Origin: Helicobacter cetorum MIT 99-5656
GTDB taxonomy: Bacteria > Campylobacterota > Campylobacteria > Campylobacterales > Helicobacteraceae
Assembly: GCF_000259275.1 (NCBI RefSeq)
Contig: NC_017735.1
Span: 682,001-746,000 of the forward strand
Length of the DNA: 64,000 nt
Reading direction: 5' to 3'
Below the pieces are notes generated by a model that saw only the letters and a list, made by a program, of their open reading frames with translations, ran no database searches and had not been told where the DNA came from. This document shows, one piece after another, positions 57,681 to 64,000 of the stretch; within the stretch, counting starts at the first letter, position 1; each line of letters begins with the position of its first letter. The translations under genes were made by a program, and so were the position numbers.

Positions 57681-59135
57681 ATGCCCTTTGTTCCTACTCG
57701 CTCTAATAAAGTTCAAGAAGTAAGCTTTATAGATGCTCTTTTGAATCCTAACGCCCCTAAAGGTGGGCTATACACCTTAGAAAAATTTCAAAAATTAGAT
57801 TGGCAAACTTGTTTGAATGCAAGCTACAATGAGCTTGTAGAGCATGTCTTTAAACAATTGAATTTGGAACTTCCTAAAGAATTTTTACACAACGCCCTGA
57901 AACGCTATGAAAATTTTACTGACCCTAAAAACCCAGCTCCCATATTTGCCCTAGATGAAAGACTGTTTGTCCAAGAGCTATACCATGGCAATAGCCTTGC
58001 CTTTAAAGATATGGCATTACAACCTTTTGGAAGTCTGCTCTCTCAACTAGCACAAGAAGAAAATCAGAATTTTTTAGTGCTGGTTTCAACTAGTGGGGAT
58101 ACAGGTCCAGCGGCTTTAGAGAGTTTAGCAAATTTGCCTAATGTTTTTGTGGTGTGTTTATACCCAAAAGATGGCACAAGCCTAGTTCAAAAACTCCAAA
58201 TGGTAACTCAAAATGCACCTAATTTAAAAGTGTTTGGTATAGATGGTGATTTTGATGATGCACAAAGCGTGCTGAAAAACCTTTTGAAAGACCAAGATTT
58301 TAACGCTATTTTGAACGCCAAAAAATTAAAATTAAGTGTAGCTAATTCAGTGAATTTTGGGCGTATCGCTTTTCAAATTGTCTATCACATTTGGGGCTAT
58401 TTAGAATTGTATAAAAAGGGGGCGTTAAGCTCTAAAGAAAGCATTACTTTAGCCATACCTAGCGGAAACTTTGGAAATGCTTTAGGGGCATTTTATGCTA
58501 AAAAAATGGGCTTACCTATTTCTAAAATCAAAGTCGTAACGAACGCTAATGATGTTTTAAGAGAGTTTATAGAAACAGGGCGTTATGATTTGCAAACACG
58601 CTCTTTAGCTAAAACTTACTCTCCAGCTATGGATATTTTAAAAAGCTCTAATGTAGAGCGATTGCTTTTTGCTCTTTTTGGATATGAACGCACTAATGAG
58701 TGCATGCAAGCTTTAGAAGAAGAAAAATCTTATGCATTAAAACCTAAAGAATTAGCCCTTTTGCAAGAGCATTTTTCTTGTGCAACTTGTTTGGATAGCG
58801 ATTGTTTAAAAACGATTCAAGAAGTTTATGCAGAGCACCAATACCTTATTGACCCACATACCGCCACCGCTTTACATGCGAGCTTAAATACAAACGAAAA
58901 AACCCTTATTTCTTCTACCGCTTCTTATGAGAAATTTCCTAGCACCACTCTTTTAGCCCTAAGCGAGCAAAAGAAAAATGATAAAGTTGCTTTAGAGACG
59001 CTAAAAAATTGCTATGATAGTCCAAATAGCAAACGCCTTGATGATTTATTTGAAAAAGAAATTAGGCATGAAGAAATTTTAAAACTTAACGACATTAAAC
59101 CTTCTATACTCTTGTGGCTAGAAAACATTCACTAA
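57681..59135 (+). CDS. thrC: threonine synthase
   Basis: PLP enzyme converting phosphohomoserine to threonine; 484 residues from ATG 57681 ([20 protein letters not shown]), preferred over an in-frame ATG eight codons upstream because AAGGAAA precedes it. The PLP lysine is in [16 protein letters not shown] (about residue 109), the phosphate loop in [14 protein letters not shown] and the glycine loop in [14 protein letters not shown] near 265. Full length. Confidence 0.95.
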   Translation: MPFVPTRSNKVQEVSFIDALLNPNAPKGGLYTLEKFQKLDWQTCLNASYNELVEHVFKQLNLELPKEFLHNALKRYENFTDPKNPAPIFALDERLFVQELYHGNSLAFKDMALQPFGSLLSQLAQEENQNFLVLVSTSGDTGPAALESLANLPNVFVVCLYPKDGTSLVQKLQMVTQNAPNLKVFGIDGDFDDAQSVLKNLLKDQDFNAILNAKKLKLSVANSVNFGRIAFQIVYHIWGYLELYKKGALSSKESITLAIPSGNFGNALGAFYAKKMGLPISKIKVVTNANDVLREFIETGRYDLQTRSLAKTYSPAMDILKSSNVERLLFALFGYERTNECMQALEEEKSYALKPKELALLQEHFSCATCLDSDCLKTIQEVYAEHQYLIDPHTATALHASLNTNEKTLISSTASYEKFPSTTLLALSEQKKNDKVALETLKNCYDSPNSKRLDDLFEKEIRHEEILKLNDIKPSILLWLENIH

Positions 59136-59239
59136 ATCTTTTTTAGCCCCAACTTGATTAAGGGCTAAATTTTAAGTCAAACTACACTATAATAAACAAA
59201 TTCTAAACAAAAATTAAACTTTAAATTAAAGGAATTTTG

Positions 59240-59959
59240 ATGAAAAAAATCATTTTAGTAGCGATAGCCTTATTGATAAGCGGTTGTGCGAGCTATAAAA
59301 TCACGCCTGAAAATGTCAGCTCTTATAATAATGGCATTCAAGTGATGACCTCAACACAAACCAAGTCCAAAGTCCAGCTAGAAATCGCTCAAAGCAAATT
59401 AAAAGGTCTGAGTGAATCGCCCTTAGTGCTGTATGTTGCCGCACAAGTTTTAGAAGGTAATCCGGTTGTTTTTAGTCGTAAGGCGATTTCGGTTTCTATC
59501 AACAAAACTAAACTAGAAGTTTTAGGTTTGAAGCAAGTGATGAAATCTAGCTTTGATTTTGAAAGCATTTTGCAAAGCTTTAATATTACCGTACCGACAA
59601 CACCGGTGGATAATGTGAATGTCATCGCTCCGCCCATGTATTACTACGGACAAGGGGGATTCTTAGCCTATAATGGCATGATGTATGGGGGAATGGGCAT
59701 GGGAATGTATGGAACAGGCTTAGGCATGATGATGATGGATGATGTAGAAGAGCAAGAGATTATGCAAGAAAGCCGCCAAGCCTTGAAAATTTTAGCCATT
59801 AATTATCTTAAAAATAACACCCTTAATGTGGAAAACAAAGCTAAGGGGGGGTTTGTGGTGGTGGATACCAAGAACCTTAAAACTCCGGGCGTTGTTATTA
59901 TCAAAGTCTTTTTAGAAGATGAAATCCACACTTTTAAAATTGATATTTCTAAGGCCTAA
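59240..59959 (+). CDS. putative lipoprotein (HP0097-like)
   Basis: 239 residues from the ATG at 59240 with AAAGGAATTTTG before it. Signal peptide and lipobox LLISGC near residues 13-18. The mature domain has an unusual Gly/Met/Tyr stretch (YYYGQGGFLAYNGMMYGGMG then MGMYGTGLGMMMM, about residues 134-168) between two mixed alpha/beta parts. The methionine run might bind metal such as copper or be a flexible hydrophobic linker. Conserved among gastric Helicobacter; function unknown. Confidence 0.75.
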   Translation: MKKIILVAIALLISGCASYKITPENVSSYNNGIQVMTSTQTKSKVQLEIAQSKLKGLSESPLVLYVAAQVLEGNPVVFSRKAISVSINKTKLEVLGLKQVMKSSFDFESILQSFNITVPTTPVDNVNVIAPPMYYYGQGGFLAYNGMMYGGMGMGMYGTGLGMMMMDDVEEQEIMQESRQALKILAINYLKNNTLNVENKAKGGFVVVDTKNLKTPGVVIIKVFLEDEIHTFKIDISKA

Positions 59960-59965
59960 TACTTC

Positions 59966-60015
59966 TTTAAAAAGAGAGATTTAAGAATTAATTGCTTAAA
60001 ACTTCTCTTTTTAAA
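59966..60015 (+). terminator. terminator between the lipoprotein and the dehydrogenase
   Basis: TTTAAAAAGAGA (59966-59977) pairs with TCTCTTTTTAAA (60004-60015) in the gap between convergent genes. The symmetric AT-rich arms could terminate both directions. Confidence 0.6.
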
Positions 60016-60096
60016 AGTATTTGTTTTAAATAGTGTTTGCTTAGCGCTTAAGCTCACTTGGTCTCTCATCTCCTAAAAATTTGGAATGCTTTATAT

Positions 60097-61038
60097 TCAG
60101 GCATTTTGTTCCAAAAAAACTTGGATATTTTCTTTTGTCTTTTCTACCAGCACTTTTAAGCTATTGCTATATGCCCACGCTATGTGGGGTGTTAAAAGCA
60201 ATTTGTTTTGAATCTTTGGATTTAAAAAAGCATGCCCTTTTTCTAAAGGCTCTTTAACAAACACATCGCTTGCATAATACAAATCTCTTGTCTCTAAAAC
60301 CTGAGCTAAATCCTTTTCATTCACAATGCCCCCACGCCCCATGTTAATTAAAATCGCCCCTTGCTTTAGGCTCTTTAGCTCTTTTAAAGCGATTAAATTA
60401 TGCGTGCTTTCATTTAAAGGGGCATGAATGCTAATAATATCGCTTGTCTTTAACAAATTCTCTAAACTCAAACGCTCATAGCCTTCTTTTTTATCTCTCG
60501 TGGAGCTATACACCACTTTTGCCTTAAAAGCTTGAGCGAGACTAGCTACTCTTTTACCGATATTTCCCAGACCAATAATGCCCCATTGACAGCCTTCAAC
60601 AAGCCCCATTTTCCCACCCACATGGGTAAAAATATCGCTTTGACTATACGCCCCACTTTTACAATAGCTATCATAATAATTAAGCCTTCCTAATAAAGAT
60701 AACGCGCATGCTAAAGTGTGCTGTGCCACTGATTCTGTAGAATAAGCACTCACATTTTTAACTTCTATGCCCAATTCTTTCGCGCTCTTAACATCTACAT
60801 TATCCATGCCTGTTGCGGTAATACAAATAAGCTTGAGCCTAGGCAACTTCATTAAAATTTCTTTTGTCATCACAATTTTGTTTAAGACAATAATTTCAGC
60901 ATCTATAGAGCGTTCAATCACTTCAGCAGGTAAAGTCGTTTCATAGAAGCAAAAATTTGCCACTTCTTTTAAAGTCTCTAAAGCCTTTAATCCAATGGTT
61001 TTAGCGTCTAACACAACGCCTTTTTTGAATGTTTTCAT
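60097..61038 (-). CDS. D-isomer-specific 2-hydroxyacid dehydrogenase (HP0096-like)
   Basis: 313 residues. The NAD-binding Rossmann core is WGIIGLGNIGKRVASLAQAF near 148, with ILINMGRGGIVNEKDL (about 228) and the catalytic histidine in LLTPHIAWAYSNSL near 286. Substrate is not fixed by sequence; D-lactate, glycerate or hydroxypyruvate are family options, and a link to lactate metabolism is only a possibility. Standard length. Confidence 0.88.
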   Translation of the reverse strand: MKTFKKGVVLDAKTIGLKALETLKEVANFCFYETTLPAEVIERSIDAEIIVLNKIVMTKEILMKLPRLKLICITATGMDNVDVKSAKELGIEVKNVSAYSTESVAQHTLACALSLLGRLNYYDSYCKSGAYSQSDIFTHVGGKMGLVEGCQWGIIGLGNIGKRVASLAQAFKAKVVYSSTRDKKEGYERLSLENLLKTSDIISIHAPLNESTHNLIALKELKSLKQGAILINMGRGGIVNEKDLAQVLETRDLYYASDVFVKEPLEKGHAFLNPKIQNKLLLTPHIAWAYSNSLKVLVEKTKENIQVFLEQNA

Positions 61039-61167
61039 GCATTGTCCTCTATAATTTAGTTTTAAAATTATATAATAGCCACAAAATTACCTTTCTAAAG
61101 AGATAGGCATGCCAAAAACAAAAAAAACACCCTTCCTTGTAGCCTTTCTGTCAAACTCTCATGGTTT

Positions 61168-61608
61168 ATGCGGCTTCTCATTAAATGGCGCACCCGCTCT
61201 TTGAGCCATAAAAACATGGCTTTAGTGCAAATCTTAAGCATTCTAACCCTAGCGAGCAAGGCTAACGAAGATTTAGAAGAACAACTCAAAAAAGTTAAAG
61301 ATTATATTCATAGAACCCTAAACGCCAAAATTGCATCAGATATTTATAATAGAGTGTTAGTTTTAGTGAGTGAATATTGTGCGAATGAAGAATTATTTGA
61401 CAAAGAGAGCGTTAAAATTTCGGAACTACTCATTCAAGATATTCAGCTCTACACCCTTGTAGATGAAATGCTTAAAGAAAATAAATACCAAGTCCAGCAC
61501 ACTATCTTAAAAGGCGTTATCAAACGCAAATACGATGAAACCTATTCGCTCAATAGCGAAGATAAAATCCTTTTAGAATACCAAGAACGCTTACTAGGGT
61601 TATCTTAA
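61168..61608 (+). CDS. conserved hypothetical protein, 5' end disturbed by an A8 tract
   Basis: 146 open codons from ATG 61168. The protein is helical, acidic at the C-terminal end, and soluble after residue 30 (EEQLKKVKDYIHRTLNAKIA). Coding-like sequence in the same frame extends upstream through PCSLSVKLSWF, but the best start, ATG 61109 with AAAGAG before it, is out of frame by one base at the A8 run 61120-61127. Adding one A would give MPKTKKNT joined to LPCSLSVKLSWFMRLLIKW. The true protein is therefore probably about 20 residues longer when the tract is in phase. Function unknown. Confidence 0.65.
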   Translation: MRLLIKWRTRSLSHKNMALVQILSILTLASKANEDLEEQLKKVKDYIHRTLNAKIASDIYNRVLVLVSEYCANEELFDKESVKISELLIQDIQLYTLVDEMLKENKYQVQHTILKGVIKRKYDETYSLNSEDKILLEYQERLLGLS

Positions 61609-61668
61609 ACCTTCTTTTCTTTTGTTTCTTTAAAACCATAGGGGCTTTTCTGATGCTTGTATTGGGTC

Positions 61669-61698
61669 TAGGTTGGGTGTCTCTCTCCACCCAACCTA
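61669..61698. terminator. strong 11-bp hairpin upstream of the tRNA
   Basis: TAGGTTGGGTG (61669-61679) pairs perfectly with CACCCAACCTA (61688-61698) across an eight-base loop. It is GC-rich for this genome. There is no long T-run on either side. It lies between the conserved gene at 61168 and the convergent tRNA-Ser, so it may be a terminator, or part of a small RNA. Confidence 0.5.
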
Positions 61699-61805
61699 AG
61701 TATTTGTATTTGTAAAATCTGTAAAAGGAGTGTTGTAAAAGGAATGCTTAGAAACTCTATGTCTCATTGAGACAATCTAAACAAAAAGTTTAAAGGCAAA
61801 AAGGC

Positions 61806-61896
61806 TGGCGGACAGGGAGGGATTCGAACCCTCGGTAACCTTACGGCTACGCATCCTTAGCAGGGATGTGGTTTCAGCCAACTCACCCACCTGTCC
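61806..61896 (-). tRNA. tRNA-Ser(GCT)
   Basis: Minus strand folds with acceptor stem GGACAGG/CCTGTCC, anticodon loop CTGCTAA (anticodon GCT, reading AGC/AGU), a long variable arm (CGTAGCCGTAAGGTTACCG) as expected for serine, and GGTTCGAATCC as the T arm. CCA is encoded (61806-61808) after a G discriminator. Confidence 0.96.
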
Positions 61897-62026
61897 TTAA
61901 CTTAAGGTAGAATTATAGTAAATTAACTTGAAAGAAATCTTAAACTTTAATCGTTTCTAAACAAAACTAAAGCCTTTTCATACTACAATTTCTCTCAAAC
62001 AAATAATTTATATTAAGGATAACACC

Positions 62027-62956
62027 ATGCAATACGCACTATTATTTCCGGGACAAGGCTCGCAATGTATAGGAATGGGAAAATCATTTTATGAAAGCCA
62101 CACTCTAGCAAAAGAATTGTTTGAAAAAGCTTCTGGCGTGCTTAAAGTGGATATGAAAAAATTGCTTTTTGAAGAAAACGAGCTTTTGAAAGAGAGTGCT
62201 TACACCCAACCTGCAATTTATTTGGTTAGCCATATCGCTTATGAGCTACTTAATAAGCATGTAGATGGGGGACTAAAACCCGCCTTTGCTCTAGGGCATT
62301 CACTGGGTGAAGTGAGTGCGGTGTCTTTGAGTGGGGCATTAGATTTTGACAAAGCTATTAAACTCACACACCAAAGGGGCAAAATGATGCAAGAAGTGTG
62401 CGTGGGCAAAGATGTGTCTATGATGGTGGTTTTAGGCGTTTCTGAAGAAAAGCTTCTAAGCTTGTGTCAAAAAACTAAAAATGTGTGGTGTGCGAATTTT
62501 AATGGCGGAATGCAAGTGGTTTTAGCAGGGCTTAAAAACGATTTGAAAGCTCTAGAACCGACCTTAAAAGAAATGGGGGCTAAGAGAGTGGTTTTCTTAG
62601 AAATGAGCGTGGCGAGCCATTGCCCCTTTTTAGAGCCTATGGTTTTTAAATTCCAGGAATTACTAGAAAAACATTTAAAAGACAAATTTAATTTTGAGAT
62701 TATTTCTAATGCGACCAAAGAAGCTTATAACAATAAAGAAAAAGCCATTGAATTATTGAGCTTGCAACTCACTCAGCCGGTGTGCTATCAAGATTGCGTA
62801 AAGTCTAATAATGACAGAGTGGATGCGTTTTTTGAATTAGGCTGTGGGAGTGTCTTAAAAGGGCTTAATAAACGATTGAGCAATAAGCCAACCATAAGCG
62901 TAGGGGATAATAAGGGGCTTGAAGAAGCCATTGAATTTTTAGAAGAATATGTATAA
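62027..62956 (+). CDS. fabD: malonyl-CoA:ACP transacylase
   Basis: 309 residues; loads malonate onto acyl carrier protein for fatty acid synthesis. N-terminal LLFPGQGSQCIGMGKSF holds the oxyanion GQGSQ motif, the nucleophile is in ALGHSLGEVSAVSL (Ser near 92), and the late VASHCPFLEPM contains the catalytic histidine. AAGGATAACACC before ATG. It overlaps the possible upstream start of mtnN, so they are an operon. Confidence 0.95.
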   Translation: MQYALLFPGQGSQCIGMGKSFYESHTLAKELFEKASGVLKVDMKKLLFEENELLKESAYTQPAIYLVSHIAYELLNKHVDGGLKPAFALGHSLGEVSAVSLSGALDFDKAIKLTHQRGKMMQEVCVGKDVSMMVVLGVSEEKLLSLCQKTKNVWCANFNGGMQVVLAGLKNDLKALEPTLKEMGAKRVVFLEMSVASHCPFLEPMVFKFQELLEKHLKDKFNFEIISNATKEAYNNKEKAIELLSLQLTQPVCYQDCVKSNNDRVDAFFELGCGSVLKGLNKRLSNKPTISVGDNKGLEEAIEFLEEYV

Positions 62957-62966
62957 GGAAAAAATC

Positions 62967-63662
62967 ATGCAAAAAATTGGCATTTTAGGAGCGATGAGAG
63001 AAGAGATAGCCCCTATACTAGAATTGTTTGGCGTGAATTTTGAAGAAATTTCTTTAGGGGGGAATGTTTTTCACAAGGGCATTTACAACAATAAAGAAAT
63101 CATTGTAGCTTATAGCAAAATTGGCAAAGTGCATTCTACCTTAACCACGACGAGCATGATTTTAGCTTTTGGCGTAGAAAAGGTGCTTTTTAGTGGGGTG
63201 GCTGGAAGCCTAGTTAAAGACTTAAAAATTAATGATTTGCTGGTGGCTCAAAAATTAGTTCAGCATGATGTGGATTTGAGTGCGTTTGAACACCCCTTGG
63301 GGTTTATTCCTGAAAGTGAAATTTTTGTTAAAACCTGTAAGGACTTAAACGCTTTAGCTCATAAAGTAGCTAACGAACAGGGACTTGATTTAAAAGAAGG
63401 CATCATCGCTTCGGGCGACCAGTTTGTCCATAGCAAAGCAAGAAAAGAATTTTTAATCAACGAGTTTAAGGCTAGTGCGGTGGAAATGGAAGGAGCAAGC
63501 GTAGCGTTTGTGTGCCACAAATTTGATGTGCCATGCTGTGTTTTAAGAAGCATTAGCGATAATGCTGATGAAGAAGCCGATGTGAGTTTTGATGACTTTT
63601 TAGAAGAAAGTGCTAAAACTTCGGCTAAGTTTTTAAAAAGCATGGTAGATAAAATGGACTAA
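62967..63662 (+). CDS. mtnN: 5'-methylthioadenosine/S-adenosylhomocysteine (and aminofutalosine) nucleosidase
   Basis: 231 residues from ATG 62967 (MQKIGILGAMREEIAPILEL), chosen over an upstream ATG at 62949 because AAGGAAAAAATC precedes it and the length equals the H. pylori enzyme. Family residues: GVAGSLVKDLKINDLLVAQ (about 78) and the substrate region VEMEGASVAFVCHKFDVPCC with SDNADEEADVSFDDF at the end, the catalytic Asp included. In Helicobacter it also acts on 6-amino-6-deoxyfutalosine in menaquinone synthesis. Confidence 0.95.
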   Translation: MQKIGILGAMREEIAPILELFGVNFEEISLGGNVFHKGIYNNKEIIVAYSKIGKVHSTLTTTSMILAFGVEKVLFSGVAGSLVKDLKINDLLVAQKLVQHDVDLSAFEHPLGFIPESEIFVKTCKDLNALAHKVANEQGLDLKEGIIASGDQFVHSKARKEFLINEFKASAVEMEGASVAFVCHKFDVPCCVLRSISDNADEEADVSFDDFLEESAKTSAKFLKSMVDKMD

Positions 63663-63733
63663 ATATAACCAAAATTTAAGCTACTTTTTAGTAAAATCAC
63701 GCCCTTAGTATTTAGGCTATCTCATCTAGACTG

Positions 63734-63750
63734 ACACTTTTTAAAAGTGT
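63734..63750 (+). terminator. short hairpin between mtnN and rpoD
   Basis: ACACTTTT (63734-63741) pairs with AAAAGTGT (63743-63750) in the 113-bp gap before rpoD. The T-run after it is weak, so it may be an attenuator or simply part of the rpoD leader. Confidence 0.35.
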
Positions 63751-63775
63751 GGGTTCTTATTTTATGGAGTGTTCA

Positions 63776-64000
63776 ATGAAAAAGAAAACCGACGAAGAAA
63801 AAAAACCTAAAAAAGCCAAGCAAGAATCCAAACTTAAAGAGAGTAAGGCTAAAGAAACCAAACCTATCAAAAAGCCTAGTTTCAATGAAGAATTAGAAGA
63901 ATTATTTGCAAATTCCTTGAATGATTGCATCTCTTATGAATCCATTATCCAAATCAGTGCGAAAGTTCCCACTCTAGCCCAAATCAAAAAAATCAAGGAA
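63776..64000 (+). CDS. rpoD: RNA polymerase sigma-80 factor RpoD, N-terminal part
   Basis: 75 residues from ATG 63776, open to the right edge: a lysine-rich start (MKKKTDEEKKPKKAKQESKL) and then FNEELEELFANSLNDCISYE and IIQISAKVPTLAQIKKIKE, the sigma region 1.1 start of the Helicobacter housekeeping factor. Identification rests on this N-terminus and on position after fabD and mtnN, where HP0088 lies in H. pylori. Confidence 0.8.
   Translation, partial: MKKKTDEEKKPKKAKQESKLKESKAKETKPIKKPSFNEELEELFANSLNDCISYESIIQISAKVPTLAQIKKIKE

Overview
The window comes from a gastric Helicobacter very close to H. pylori but not typical of it. AT-rich DNA, the gene set (tlpA, tlpB, flaB, lctP pair with lutABC, horB, Hop-type outer membrane proteins, Hof/Hor-like barrels) and gene order match H. 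pylori blocks from about HP0144 down to HP0088. The order contains rearrangements, and several proteins differ enough that a sister species such as H. cetorum seems likelier than H. pylori itself. This species call is an inference; HP numbers are recalled, not searched.

Layout. 1-10.1 kb: ccoN start, a DASS anion transporter, mutY, two lactate permeases transcribed divergently from the lutABC lactate-utilisation operon, then a truncated bcp. 10.1-20.2 kb is the accessory and most unusual part. Two 804-bp arms of a perfect inverted repeat (10197-11000 and 17822-18625) each carry a two-gene module: a small inner-membrane coiled-coil protein followed by a small lipoprotein, resembling a phage spanin pair. 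They bracket 6.8 kb holding a Sel1-repeat protein, a frameshifted multi-membrane-span protein, a decayed glycine-rich membrane protein, maf, alaS and a SlyX/YdcH-size gene. Just outside the right arm is a multiply frameshifted membrane-protein pseudogene. 20.2-24.2 kb: carA, a DUF507 gene, a glycosyltransferase-like membrane protein and an EamA transporter (the HP1237-HP1234 block), then a restriction-subunit fragment.

25-34 kb returns to the HP0130-HP0121 order: two secreted Helicobacter proteins, horB, the rplT-rpmI-infC-thrS operon, a tiny lipoprotein gene, and ppsA. 34-54 kb: a segment equivalent to HP0102-HP0117 (glycosyltransferase, tlpB, dnaK-grpE-hrcA, an aldolase-II-like protein, a repeat protein, the flagellin glycosylation factor, flaB, topA, a radical SAM protein) runs in the opposite direction to H. 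pylori 26695 and is bounded on both sides by outer membrane protein genes. 54-64 kb: queH, tlpA, thrC, a lipoprotein, a 2-hydroxyacid dehydrogenase, a small conserved gene with an A8 tract, tRNA-Ser(GCT), fabD, mtnN and the beginning of rpoD.

Simple-sequence tracts are prominent and sit where contingency control is expected: G12 in the tlpB leader, G10 upstream of horB, C12 upstream of a Hop gene, A11 upstream of a decayed membrane gene, (AT)17 between tlpA and thrC, and A8 at the 5' end of a conserved gene. No transposase, integrase or CRISPR array was seen.
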